Origin: a virus
Virus record (IMG/VR): IMGVR_UViG_3300022665_000254
Coordinates: 1-35,095 of that record
Reading direction: 5' to 3' (one strand)
DNA: 35,095 bases
Under the pieces are notes generated by a model. The model was given only the letters and a program-made list of their open reading frames with translations. It was not told where the DNA came from and did no database searches. The translations under genes were made by a program, and so were the position numbers. Each line of letters starts with the position of its first letter. Within the stretch, counting starts at the first letter, position 1. Below are positions 11,776 through 20,593 of the stretch, one piece after another.

Positions 11776-13728
11776 TTAGAAGTTCACGAAGACAGGTATG
11801 TATTTCGTGACGGTGCCATCTTTGATCCTTAGCCAAGTATCGTGAGTCGCGAGAGCTGCACCGATTCTAAAGTGTTGTATCGTCTGAGCTACTCCCACCG
11901 CCACTTTCGCATTGGTGAACGTCACCGTTCCTGCTATTCCTGCAACATCTCCATCTGCTCTCAATACCTGCGCTCGCAGTGCAAGCGCAACATCAGCACC
12001 GGTGGAATCGAGGCGCATACGTTCTACACCACCCGCCGTTAATCCAAGAACATCGGTTGTGACTCTATACATCCCCACGTTTGTATCAGCACCAAATGTG
12101 TATGTTGGGGCAACCGCAGTGCCGAGATCGTTTTTGATCCCGCCTCCAACTCTGAGCGCTCCGTTCACGTTTAATAGATCACCCTGATCTACCGTAGTCC
12201 CGATGAGGATGTTACCACCGGGCAACATACGCATATTTTCCCCGCCGGCTGTCGTAAACCCCAGAGTATCGGTCGTCACTCTGAAAATCCCAGTATTCGT
12301 GTCAACGTGAAATGTTAATGTTGGAGCTGCCGCAGTGCCGCCGTCAACCTTCACCGCGCCGACTACTCTCACGGAACCATTCACGTTTAATTGATCTCCC
12401 GAATCAACGGAGGTTCCCATCGAGATGTTGCCGCCACCGAAAATGATCATTTGCAGTGTCGTTCCAACGTCATCAGTATAGAATCTGAGATCATTAAATC
12501 CGATCAGCTTGTCCAGTCCCAACAGATTTTGCTCTGCGCCGGTTGCGGCGATCCTCGTGTTCCCACCTATCACGTGCAATCTGAAACTACCGGGACTTCC
12601 ACCGATGCCAACATTTCCATTGGCGATAATGCGCATCGCCTCCACGCCAGCCGTCGTGAACCCGAGGATGTCCGTCGTGACCCTGAACATTCCCGTGTTT
12701 GTATCGACGTTGAACGTCCATGTCGGAGCGGCTCCAGTGCCAACGTCGGTCTGTATCCCTTGAACCACTCTGAGTTGACCATTCACAATCAATTTTTCTC
12801 CCTGATCGACCGTCGTTCCGATCAGGACGTTACCGCCGGGCAGGATGCGCATCTTTTCTGATCCAGCAGTCGTGAATCCAAGAGTGTCGGTCGTGACTCT
12901 AAACATACCTGTATCTGTATCAGTGTTGAACGTCCACGTTGGAGCGGGACCCGTGCCGAGGTCGGTTTGTATCCCTTGGACTACTCTGAGCTGACCATTC
13001 ACAATCAACTTCTGCCCCTGATCGACTGTCGTTCCCATGAGGATGTTACCATTGGGCAGGATGCGCATATCTTCGGCATTGTTTGTTCCGAACACGATTC
13101 TTTCTGACGTGAACGTTCCGATGATCAACGCGCCATCGTCGGCCATGAGGAGCGTGTTAGATGTCATCGAATTTGAGAGAAGCGTCTCCGAATAGGAAGC
13201 CCCGTGCGCTCTAATGGTTAAGATGCCCCCGTTGAGGGCGCTGTTCTGCACCGTGTGAATAACTCTGAAAGCGACGGCGGTGTTGGTGAGATTCATCCGT
13301 GTGATGATGGTAGCATCTGAAGCTGTTATATCGCCAGTCGCGGTAATCGCACCACTGATGATGCTTCCCGATCCGATGTCGAGGTTCGCCTGCCAAACGG
13401 GATCGCTCCCGTTCGACTGGAAGACCGTCTTGTCCGCACCGATTGCGAAGCGTGACCATTTCGGCGTACCATTACCGACGATGATGTCGCCTCGAACTAC
13501 TGCTGCTGCGAGTGTATCTGTGTGCGTAACAGAAAGGAAATCGTGAGGATTGCTACTTGAAGTATTCCATGAGAGTTTCCCGTTGGCATCGGTGAAGAGG
13601 AATCCGCTCGCGACCGGACTCAACGGAAATTCATAGGCCGAATCCCAATGTGCCTTCCCGCCACCCTTCGAGATCAAGAGTCGTTGCGCTTCAACTATCT
13701 CGTCAATCGTTTCTTCGATCGTCGCCAT
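11776..13728 (-). CDS. Tail fibre/receptor-binding-type protein with 72-residue repeats
   Basis: An N-terminal helix (EETIDEIVEAQRLLISKGGG) and a stretch typical of phage fibre proteins (FLFTDANGKLSW, VFQSNGSDPVWQ) come first. Four related units of about 64-72 residues then occupy residues 218-568. Each has G-N-x-L-I-G-T-T-V-D-Q-G, L-x-V-N-G-x-L-R-V, and D-T-x-T-G-M-F-R-V-T-T. A diverged insert lies between units two and three. The C-terminus (about 575-650) is distinct and may form the tip. This beta-rich design is common in trimeric fibres that bind the host surface. No intramolecular chaperone is recognised. Fibre neighbours lie upstream, lysis genes downstream. Confidence 0.8.
   Translation of the reverse strand: MATIEETIDEIVEAQRLLISKGGGKAHWDSAYEFPLSPVASGFLFTDANGKLSWNTSSSNPHDFLSVTHTDTLAAAVVRGDIIVGNGTPKWSRFAIGADKTVFQSNGSDPVWQANLDIGSGSIISGAITATGDITASDATIITRMNLTNTAVAFRVIHTVQNSALNGGILTIRAHGASYSETLLSNSMTSNTLLMADDGALIIGTFTSERIVFGTNNAEDMRILPNGNILMGTTVDQGQKLIVNGQLRVVQGIQTDLGTGPAPTWTFNTDTDTGMFRVTTDTLGFTTAGSEKMRILPGGNVLIGTTVDQGEKLIVNGQLRVVQGIQTDVGTGAAPTWTFNVDTNTGMFRVTTDILGFTTAGVEAMRIIANGNVGIGGSPGSFRLHVIGGNTRIAATGAEQNLLGLDKLIGFNDLRFYTDDVGTTLQMIIFGGGNISMGTSVDSGDQLNVNGSVRVVGAVKVDGGTAAAPTLTFHVDTNTGIFRVTTDTLGFTTAGGENMRMLPGGNILIGTTVDQGDLLNVNGALRVGGGIKNDLGTAVAPTYTFGADTNVGMYRVTTDVLGLTAGGVERMRLDSTGADVALALRAQVLRADGDVAGIAGTVTFTNAKVAVGVAQTIQHFRIGAALATHDTWLRIKDGTVTKYIPVFVNF
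12025..13077 (-). repeat. In-gene tandem repeat, four 216-bp units
   Basis: DNA encoding residues 218-568 of the fibre protein. Units one and two (13077-12646) are nearly identical over long stretches; units three and four (12432-12025) are more diverged. A roughly 210-bp non-matching insert lies between. Such repeats can change fibre length by recombination, and this phage encodes an exonuclease/annealase pair. Confidence 0.8.
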
Positions 13729-13731
13729 CTG

Positions 13732-14487
13732 TCAATCCTGCGTGATTGTGACGATTGGAGCCGACAAGCTCGCCGTTGGACCGCCCGCAACAACAGATAA
13801 TTCTACGAATACCTTAAACACGTTGTCGTTCGCGAAGGCGGATATGTCAACTTCAATCACCACCTCCGGCGCTGCCGCGTAGGCAGTGTTTGTTCCCGTT
13901 GCGTCTATGATGGTTCCCGCGACGCTCAACCTTACTCGCCAAGTCCCGCTCGTCGTTTTGGCATCGGCGACCAACTTGCATTTCGTATCGTCGGCCACTT
14001 TTCGGAAGAAGAACTGCACCTTCTGCACGGTTATCGTCGAGGTCTCCGTCCATTCCGTCGAGGCCGGCGGTGTGTTGCCGGGCGCCGTTCCCGCCTCTTT
14101 GATGTCACCATAGATTTGCCGACCAGTGGCTTTGAAGTTAGTCGAGATTTCGGCCGAGGTAGCCGCGTCCGCCGCCAACTCGGTCGACGTGATTCCGCCC
14201 GCCTTGACTCGCATCTTGTTTGCGCTGAATTCCAGCGTCGACTCGTCAACCGTCGCCGTACCGCCAGTCTGAACAAGGTTCGCTCCCGTGACGACGTTTA
14301 CCTTATGCGTACCAGACGGATTGTGTTCCAGACCGATCGCCTCATCCACCTTCTGCATATCGCCGTTTCGACCGCTATTGTTTAGATCGTTGAGCGGGGT
14401 CGTCGAATCCGTCTTCGTACCCGCCGGAATATCGTCTCCCTTATCAGCGTTGATGATCTTCAGGAATCTCGTTCTCGTGATCGACAT
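13732..14487 (-). CDS. Tail fibre-like structural protein (251 aa)
   Basis: The N-terminus resembles phage fibre adaptor sequences (NADKGDDIPAGTKTDSTT, with DEAIGLEHNPSGTH). A low-complexity middle (TSTELAADAATSAEISTNFK) leads to a beta-sandwich-like C-terminal domain with SGTWRVRLSVAGTIIDATG. The middle T-S-x-x-L-A-A-D-A-A-T motif is common in trimeric fibres. It starts at 14487 behind GAGGGAGGGATAG. Probably links the tail tip to the repeat fibre; exact role inferred from order. Confidence 0.65.
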   Translation of the reverse strand: MSITRTRFLKIINADKGDDIPAGTKTDSTTPLNDLNNSGRNGDMQKVDEAIGLEHNPSGTHKVNVVTGANLVQTGGTATVDESTLEFSANKMRVKAGGITSTELAADAATSAEISTNFKATGRQIYGDIKEAGTAPGNTPPASTEWTETSTITVQKVQFFFRKVADDTKCKLVADAKTTSGTWRVRLSVAGTIIDATGTNTAYAAAPEVVIEVDISAFANDNVFKVFVELSVVAGGPTASLSAPIVTITQD

Positions 14488-14498
14488 CTATCCCTCCC

Positions 14499-15737
14499 TC
14501 AATCGTTCGTCCACGTCGCGTAATCTATACACCACCCCGTGAGCTTCGAGACCACTCCGTCCGTCAGCTCCGTCGACTCGAATCGGAGGATCAAGCCCTT
14601 GTGTCCCTGCGCCGGCCCGATCAATCCGAGCGTTATCTCATCCTCCGTCAAGAACACGTTGAAGACTCTCGGATTATCCGACCTCGGCTTGAAAAATAGA
14701 TCGCCGTGTTCGAACTCGTTCAACAGGGTCCGGAGATCGAGCAACGTATCCCCGACCACCTTGCTCGAATAATCAAGTTCGAACGTCGCCCTATATCCCT
14801 TGTTCTCTTTTAAGAGCTTTCCCGTCCCGAGCTTGTGAATGATCCTATCTGGTTGATATCGCTCAATCTCTCCGTCGTTCTGTGGAATCGGAAGTTCGAC
14901 GTTGATATCCTCGATCCAGAATCGGATTCCGTTTGGTGGCTGGCCGTCAGCCTCCCAACCATCTTCCATCTTCAATTCCGTGTTCGAGACGATTTCCGTG
15001 ATCCGCGTCTTGCCTTGGTTGGTGAGTCTTCCCGAGGCATCGAAGATCGTCCACGTCGCGTGGACCATCGTGCCGACCCTGATCTCGTTGTTCGTCGTGA
15101 AACTCGCCCCCGCTTCTGTCAGTCCCGTCGCCGTGTACGTCGTGATCTCATGCTTGTAGTCCACCAAAACTTGAACACCGACTCCGGGAGCCGTCGTGAA
15201 CGTGACTGAGATCGTGCCCGTCGAGTAAGTGATCGTTCCAGAACTTATGCCGGCCCCAGTTATGTTGCCCGCGCCGTCGTCTGTGCCGGTCACGGCGCCC
15301 GCCGTCACCGTGACACTAAAGGGAATCACGGGCACGTTCGCGAGAGTTGCGGCGAACGTGACTTGCGCGCCGTCGCCCGTTCCGATCAGCTCGCCCGTGA
15401 CCGTTCCGACGCCGGAGACGTATCTCATCTTGTAGGAGAAGAACTCCTTGCCGTCCGTCGGTTTGTGATCGCCCTGCCAGATGTCCACCGTGTACGTCCC
15501 GCCCGCCACGTCGGTGATCTTCCCGTTCGACGTTTTCGCGTCGTTCCCCGTTCCCCAAGTAACGTATGCGAGGTTGGCATCCTTCGTTTTCGGATCAGTC
15601 TCGAAATCCGCGCCCGCCTCCGCGACCGTCGTCAGCGTGTAGGTGGTCGCGCCAATCGACTTCCGCTTGAGCGACTCTTCCGTAACGTATATCTGTGGCC
15701 TGCCCGTCCCATGGATCGTTCTCGTCGTCGTCGCCAT
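14499..15737 (-). CDS. Tail structural protein with Ig-like/beta domain
   Basis: Residues about 115-200 carry a unit seen in many phage structural proteins: GTGDGAQVTFAATLANVP, then VTAGAVTGTDDGAGNITGAG and TYSTGTISVTFTTAP. The first 110 residues and the C-terminal 110 (LRTLLNEFEHGDLFFKPRSD, FNVFLTEDEITLG) look like a distal-tail or baseplate scaffold, giving about 412 residues. The ATG at 15737 overlaps the preceding TAA. It lies between the hub-like gene and the fibre genes, so a tail-tip/fibre-attachment role is likely but inferred. Confidence 0.65.
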   Translation of the reverse strand: MATTTRTIHGTGRPQIYVTEESLKRKSIGATTYTLTTVAEAGADFETDPKTKDANLAYVTWGTGNDAKTSNGKITDVAGGTYTVDIWQGDHKPTDGKEFFSYKMRYVSGVGTVTGELIGTGDGAQVTFAATLANVPVIPFSVTVTAGAVTGTDDGAGNITGAGISSGTITYSTGTISVTFTTAPGVGVQVLVDYKHEITTYTATGLTEAGASFTTNNEIRVGTMVHATWTIFDASGRLTNQGKTRITEIVSNTELKMEDGWEADGQPPNGIRFWIEDINVELPIPQNDGEIERYQPDRIIHKLGTGKLLKENKGYRATFELDYSSKVVGDTLLDLRTLLNEFEHGDLFFKPRSDNPRVFNVFLTEDEITLGLIGPAQGHKGLILRFESTELTDGVVSKLTGWCIDYATWTND

Positions 15738-16987
15738 TAGCTCGTGCTTTCCCCTCTGAGCGTCGTCGTATTTTCTCTCAATTTCTTTCTTACTCTCGTT
15801 ACCTGATATCGTTCTCCGTTGAAAGGATTCGGAAAAGACAATCCAAGTTGATCAAACAACTCCACTTCGACTCCCACGATTTCCGCATCTATCGTCCGTC
15901 TCGCCCTCATCAAGGATTTATTCTGTTCGTAGAATTCCTTGAATATCTTCGTGAGATCGAACGCCTGCGTCTGAACGTCGAACAAATTGAAGAAGTTGAT
16001 GGGGACGGAGGAGAAATCGATCGATAAGTTAGAAAATCTCTCGCGCGCGATGATGTTGCCCTTCGCGTCGAAAATCCTCGTGTCAGTGAATGGGATCGTG
16101 ATCCCGAAATCATCCACCACGTCCAGCACCGGATACACTACCTCGCCAATCATCGCCGTCGTTCCAAGTTTCACCTTCAACGACTCGAAGCTATCCGGAT
16201 GATACCCTCTGAAGATTGAAATGAATTCCGGCAATCGAAATGTACCACTCGTCGATTTGCTTCGATTGATCACTTCGAGATTGCCCTGACCGTTGAGTCG
16301 CCAGAAGATATTGAAGCGTCGACCGACCAGATCGAAGATTTGCAACCCCGTCGTCGATCTGCTCGGCCTTTCGTCCGAATTGTCGAGACTCATAGATATT
16401 CTCGCCGCCGGGAGGTCGAAGCGCACGAGCTTCCTACTCGGAAAATATCCGTCCTTCGGTGAGAGTGATCGCCCCGCCAATTCCAAGATGCCCGACAAAA
16501 AATCCTCGAGCCAATAACTCTTGTAATTCCAACCGTCCTTCGGGTCCCAATACTCTCCCAGAATCGCCGCATTGTACCAAGCCAACAACGCACCGTCGTT
16601 CCTCGTCAATCTCGAGCTTATGAAATCTCTGATTTCGTAGATATCCAGTCGTTCCATCTCTCTCGCCAATCTCTTCTGCAGGTCTATCGCCGAGAATTGA
16701 CAGACCTTGTCGAACTTATCGAATCTGATGCTCGGGATATCAACGAAACCATTGAAATGTATCAGACCGTCCTTGCGAATTTGAACCTGAAAGAATTGGT
16801 CGATCGATGTGATGTTCCCGAACAGCGTGGTGAACGTCTCGTCGAGGTTTGAGAGGTCTATCCTGACATCGCCTACCTCCGGAACGTGCAACTGATTCTC
16901 GAACTGCGTCGTGATCTCGCCGATCCCGTCCTCCAAAATATAGGTATCCTCATCGTATGTCGTTCCATCGATATCGAGTTCGATCAA
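15737..16987 (-). CDS. Distal tail / baseplate hub-like protein
   Basis: The first about 110 residues are beta-rich and resemble the start of tail hub proteins: VRIDLSNLDETFTTLFG, IRKDGLIHFNGFVDIP, CQFSAIDLQKRLA. A central region (LQIFDLVGRRFNIFWRLNGQGNLEV) recalls the gp27/gpD-like ring fold. It directly follows the tape measure. TTG start at 16987 overlaps the tape measure stop as TTGA, with AGGAGACAATT upstream. Family assignment rests on this pattern and gene order; I cannot separate a Dit-like from a hub-like identity. Confidence 0.6.
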   Translation of the reverse strand: MIELDIDGTTYDEDTYILEDGIGEITTQFENQLHVPEVGDVRIDLSNLDETFTTLFGNITSIDQFFQVQIRKDGLIHFNGFVDIPSIRFDKFDKVCQFSAIDLQKRLAREMERLDIYEIRDFISSRLTRNDGALLAWYNAAILGEYWDPKDGWNYKSYWLEDFLSGILELAGRSLSPKDGYFPSRKLVRFDLPAARISMSLDNSDERPSRSTTGLQIFDLVGRRFNIFWRLNGQGNLEVINRSKSTSGTFRLPEFISIFRGYHPDSFESLKVKLGTTAMIGEVVYPVLDVVDDFGITIPFTDTRIFDAKGNIIARERFSNLSIDFSSVPINFFNLFDVQTQAFDLTKIFKEFYEQNKSLMRARRTIDAEIVGVEVELFDQLGLSFPNPFNGERYQVTRVRKKLRENTTTLRGESTS

Positions 16988-18480
16988 AATTGTCTCCTAC
17001 TTCTCGTGATCGTGAAATCCGGGAACGTCTTCTGCTGAAATTCCTGCCCCTCGATCGTTCCCTCAAGGACCACGTTGATGCCCGGTTGTCCTCGTTTCCC
17101 AAGCGTTGTCGTCGTTTCGCCACCGCCAACCGTGACCGCTCCCGCCGCCGCTCCGATAGGCCCCCCCGCCGCGAAGCCCAACGCTCCACCAACGAAATGT
17201 CGGATGCCAAGTTGGATGAATGACGCCGCGATCGACCTGAGAATCTGATCAATCTCAATCTTCGCGCCGAACATCGCGCTCACCATTCCTGACGCCGCCT
17301 GCTGAAAAGAACTCTCGATCAGGAAGCCGACGTCAGCCGCAGTGACCGACAAATCCACGAACTGTTCCTTGACTTCATCAACTGCCGTCACGACATCTTC
17401 GATCCCTTCTGGTTTCGGCAACTTCGGCAACTTGACCTTGAGCCGTTCGGGTTGCTTCTTCGCCAACTTCTCCGTCGCTTTCACCAAGTCGAGCGTCGCC
17501 ACTTCTATTTTTTTCAACTCCCCGACGCCCGTGCCTCCGAAACTTACCACCGCATCAACAAGGTCCTTGCTATAAGTTACCACCAACTTCTCTGCTGAAT
17601 TCACCAATCGTCGAAATGTCCTATCCGATGAGATGCCGAGAAAATCCATGCCCTCCTCGACCAACGCGAGCGGTTTCAGAATCGCCGCGAACAGTGCCGC
17701 GAACGCCAACTGGACTGCTGCGATGACCGACATCATCGTCGGTCCCAAAATATCAACGACGGCCCGAAGTGCCGGTAAGACTTTGATGAGGATGTCCTTC
17801 ACCAAATCGCCCACGACTTCTCCCGTGTCGCCGAGCGCCGCATTGAAGATCGCGATCTGTCCGGCGCCCGTCGTTCCGAACGCCTCCGCCTGACCGCCGA
17901 TCGCCGTCGTCAACTGTTCAATGATCGAAATGGCTCCCCTCTGTTTGATGTCCGCCATGTCCAATCCCTTGATGTATCGTCCCAACATTCCCGTACTTCC
18001 CGCGAACGCGTCAGCCATCACTCGCGCTGCCGACTTTATATCCGTCTTCATCACGACCGCCAGATCAGCGGAGAGCAGCGTCGCCAACTTCAGAGACTCA
18101 CCTTGAAGACCCATCACCGTCAACTGCGCCATGACCGCGAGAGTCATCTCGTCTCCGATGCCCGTCACTTCCTGCATACTCGAGGCAAACTTCTTCAGAT
18201 CATCTATCGCTTCCTTGGTCACTATTCCACGAGCTCGGAGTGCCGCTGACAATGATGCCTCCGCTTCTTCTTGAACATTCGATAGCGAGATGAACTTCTT
18301 CATCGCGAGCGCCATTCCCGCAGCCGCAGCAGCCGCGACTACCCAACTCTTTGCCAATCCTCCAAATCTCGCGCTCAACGCCTTCGTTCTCTTGCCCACT
18401 TCATCGATGTCTCGACCCGTCCGCTTGAGGACTTGTCCGCCCTTCTCCGTGATCACTATGTCGACTCCGACCTTCGCCAT
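16984..18480 (-). CDS. Tail tape measure protein
   Basis: The 498-residue protein has the features of a tape measure: a heptad-rich start (GQVLKRTGRDIDEVGKRTKA), alanine-rich membrane-like segments (WVVAAAAAAGMALAMKKF, SVIAAVQLAFAALFAAIL), a helical middle including MQEVTGIGDEMTLAVMAQLT, and a Gly/Ala-rich end (GGALGFAAGGPIGAAAGA). Using the usual rule of about 1.5 angstroms per residue, the tail would be about 75 nm (inference). I prefer ATG at 18480 in a TGATG junction; GTG at 18483 is the longer alternative. The position between chaperone-like and hub-like genes fits. Confidence 0.88.
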   Translation of the reverse strand: MAKVGVDIVITEKGGQVLKRTGRDIDEVGKRTKALSARFGGLAKSWVVAAAAAAGMALAMKKFISLSNVQEEAEASLSAALRARGIVTKEAIDDLKKFASSMQEVTGIGDEMTLAVMAQLTVMGLQGESLKLATLLSADLAVVMKTDIKSAARVMADAFAGSTGMLGRYIKGLDMADIKQRGAISIIEQLTTAIGGQAEAFGTTGAGQIAIFNAALGDTGEVVGDLVKDILIKVLPALRAVVDILGPTMMSVIAAVQLAFAALFAAILKPLALVEEGMDFLGISSDRTFRRLVNSAEKLVVTYSKDLVDAVVSFGGTGVGELKKIEVATLDLVKATEKLAKKQPERLKVKLPKLPKPEGIEDVVTAVDEVKEQFVDLSVTAADVGFLIESSFQQAASGMVSAMFGAKIEIDQILRSIAASFIQLGIRHFVGGALGFAAGGPIGAAAGAVTVGGGETTTTLGKRGQPGINVVLEGTIEGQEFQQKTFPDFTITRSRRQF

Positions 18481-19166
18481 CACGTTCCCTTCAACTCTTC
18501 TTGATCGAACTCGAACATGAGATTCTTTATGTAGGTCACCTTCTCCTGAATCACGTATCGTCTGTCAGAATCGTAGCTCTCCTGCATCAGACCCTCGTAA
18601 TGCTCGAGCGTCGTGAAGAAGTCGCTGTGAAGCGAGTCGATCATCGTGAAAATTCTCACCGCCTCGAAGTTCCCGGACATTAGTTGGATCGCGGATCGCC
18701 TATAAATCTTCCCATTCATCTTAATCGCATGAACCTCCACACCCTTCTTCTGGCGGTTCAGCAGCCACATCAGCCGCGTGAAGAGCCACAGGTTCTCTTT
18801 TTCCTTCTCGACCTTCCTCGCATATCCGCTCCGGATCGTCGCCAAGTGCTCCATGATCTCCGTCTTCTCGAGCAGCGTCTCCTTGAATCCCATGTCGTAG
18901 TCGAGCACGTCCCTCAGGTTCTTCTCCGTGAACTCGATCGGCTTCGGCGGCTCCGTCGCCGTCTCCACTCCGCTCCATCCCGTGATCATCCAGACCAACA
19001 TGTCCGTCGGTAGGTCGAGCATCCCTGATATCGGCCCATCCTCGCTAACTGAGACGCCGAATTTTTGCATGAACTCCGCGATGACGGAATATCCGGGCAA
19101 TCGGTACTTGATGACCGCCCCGTCGAACTCGCAGGTCTTCTCTTGCCAGCTCGGTCTGATCCTCAC
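18480..19166 (-). CDS. Tail assembly chaperone-like protein
   Basis: It lies between the tail tube and tape measure genes, where lambda gpG/GT-type chaperones are found. The N-terminal half contains a chaperone-like stretch (VWMITGWSGVETATEPPKPI, then FTEKNLRDVLDYDM). The C-terminal half is helical and charged, about 228 residues in all. No obvious slippery sequence or second frame for a programmed frameshift product was seen, so it may be a single-product version. GTG start at 19166 behind AAGGAACGATC. Confidence 0.6.
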   Translation of the reverse strand: MRIRPSWQEKTCEFDGAVIKYRLPGYSVIAEFMQKFGVSVSEDGPISGMLDLPTDMLVWMITGWSGVETATEPPKPIEFTEKNLRDVLDYDMGFKETLLEKTEIMEHLATIRSGYARKVEKEKENLWLFTRLMWLLNRQKKGVEVHAIKMNGKIYRRSAIQLMSGNFEAVRIFTMIDSLHSDFFTTLEHYEGLMQESYDSDRRYVIQEKVTYIKNLMFEFDQEELKGT

Positions 19167-19178
19167 GATCGTTCCTTC

Positions 19179-19736
19179 TTACGTGTCGAGCTCGGTGAAG
19201 TATTCCCCGGCCGTCAGCGTGATGATCGGAGTGCTCGTGGTTGTTGGCAGCGCGATGTTCGCTCCGGTTCCGGCGGTGTCGAATATCCTCGTCGCCGGAG
19301 CCTTGAGGTACCGGAACTCGATCGTTATCCCCCCCCCGCTTGCGGGTCTCTGGTTCTCTCCGCTCGGGATGAACACCTGTCCGAAGCCGATGTGCTCCCT
19401 CAGCTTCCCGCTTGCCTTGCCCTTGTTCCAATACAGCGCGTAGAACTTGTCCCTGATCTCGATGATGAACTTCGAGGCGTTGATCGACTGCGCGAGTTGG
19501 AACGTCATGTTCAGCGCGTCCATCCCGTGCGTCTGCCTGACCTCCTTGTTCTCGAGCGTGAATTCGTCGGCTGCCAGTCCGATGTTCTCCTGCGAGGTCA
19601 TGACCTCGCCCAAGTCATGGAAGGTGTCGGGCGTCCCCAATTCCGACAGGTCGTCCTCTACCTCGACGAGTTGGATGTCGTTCCCTCCCGCGCCGATGAT
19701 CTCGCCCTTGTCTCTGGTTATGAAATCGATTGGCAT
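19179..19736 (-). CDS. Major tail (tube) protein
   Basis: About 185 residues, acidic and beta-rich, starting MPIDFITRDKGEIIGAGGND. It contains a LENKEVRQTHGMDALNMTF segment resembling tail-tube proteins and ends in a loop-rich tail. It sits between the tail terminator-like and chaperone-like genes, the usual place of the tube protein. Identification rests on size, composition and order more than on a diagnostic motif. Confidence 0.65.
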   Translation of the reverse strand: MPIDFITRDKGEIIGAGGNDIQLVEVEDDLSELGTPDTFHDLGEVMTSQENIGLAADEFTLENKEVRQTHGMDALNMTFQLAQSINASKFIIEIRDKFYALYWNKGKASGKLREHIGFGQVFIPSGENQRPASGGGITIEFRYLKAPATRIFDTAGTGANIALPTTTSTPIITLTAGEYFTELDT

Positions 19737-19757
19737 TTCTCTTCCCTCCTCTTGTTG

Positions 19758-20201
19758 TTATGTCTCGCCCAATCTTGCCGTCCTGTAATTCACTTGAAAT
19801 CTCACTATCGCGCCCGTCATGAGCCTCTCGCTTTGATCCCTCATTTTCTCGTGGCCGATCAAGTGCGTCCTGTGTGCCTGATCCGTCCACGTTTCGTCTT
19901 TTCCCGCCGCGTTGATCACATCCGCGATCATCTTCCTGATTTCCGTCGTCGAATCAGCCGGCTTCGCCACGATCTCGACCTCGAGATTCATCGTATGGTC
20001 ATCTATACCCATGAATTCGTCGACCGGAACGTCGTCCGAGACATCTCTCACGATTGCGGCCGGAAGCTCGTTCTCGTCGATCTTGTTCGACTTCCACTCG
20101 AAGACGTTGTTGCCGAGGTCCGTGTGGTAGCCGCCACTGATCAATATCGTCTTCAGTTGCGTGACGACGTTATCAACGATCGTCTGTTCTTTAATTGCCA
20201 C
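19758..20201 (-). CDS. Tail terminator / minor tail U-like protein
   Basis: The 147-residue protein opens with a helix (QTIVDNVVTQLKTILISGGY), then TDLGNNVFEWKS, then beta strands including MNLEVEIVAKPADSTTE and a final helix/strand. This layout is typical of gpU-like tail terminators, which cap the tube and join it to the head. It directly precedes the tube gene. Confidence 0.65.
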   Translation of the reverse strand: MAIKEQTIVDNVVTQLKTILISGGYHTDLGNNVFEWKSNKIDENELPAAIVRDVSDDVPVDEFMGIDDHTMNLEVEIVAKPADSTTEIRKMIADVINAAGKDETWTDQAHRTHLIGHEKMRDQSERLMTGAIVRFQVNYRTARLGET

Positions 20202-20208
20202 TTATCGC

Positions 20209-20592
20209 TCAGGTCACTTTGCGCAAGTTGCCAACCGTGAATTCGACCTCGTGAAATCCAGTCTTCGCGCCCGAATTGTACGTGTATTTGAACATCGCTC
20301 TGTGCTCCTCCGTGGATCTTCCGTTCGTAAGTATATTGTCGAGAGGATCGAGTGTCATAATGAGGTTGCCATTTGCATCGACTGTCCCGCCTCCAGTATT
20401 AAGCACATTCACGTCATCTCTCGAATTCAGGATGTTTCCATTCGAAATTTTATAGAGCGTCAACGTCAACGTTGTCAGATTCGCCGATGGAACCGCTACG
20501 CCAGCTTCATCCTTGATAACTGCCGTGATTCTTGACGTTGAACTTTGGGGAACAAGCGCGTCGATGATGTCCAGATTCTTATTCGTCGCCAT
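20209..20592 (-). CDS. Phage structural protein with Ig/BppU-like fold (127 aa)
   Basis: Beta-rich sequence with ITAVIKDEAGVAVPSANLTT, LTLTLYKISNG and FKYTYNSGAKTGFHEVEF strands, resembling small Ig-like modules in phage baseplate upper proteins and neck decorations. It lies between the 20-residue-repeat gene and the tail terminator-like gene. The actual role is unknown. Confidence 0.55.
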   Translation of the reverse strand: MATNKNLDIIDALVPQSSTSRITAVIKDEAGVAVPSANLTTLTLTLYKISNGNILNSRDDVNVLNTGGGTVDANGNLIMTLDPLDNILTNGRSTEEHRAMFKYTYNSGAKTGFHEVEFTVGNLRKVT

Positions 20593-20593
20593 T

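Noticed and set aside
18480-19166. Programmed frameshift in the tail chaperone region
   Set aside because: No convincing slippery heptamer near the end of this frame and no separate second-frame product before the tape measure.
19065-20240. 391-codon open frame on the plus strand
   Set aside because: It covers three well-placed tail genes on the minus strand; the product is rich in Arg, Leu and Asp as expected of a shadow frame.
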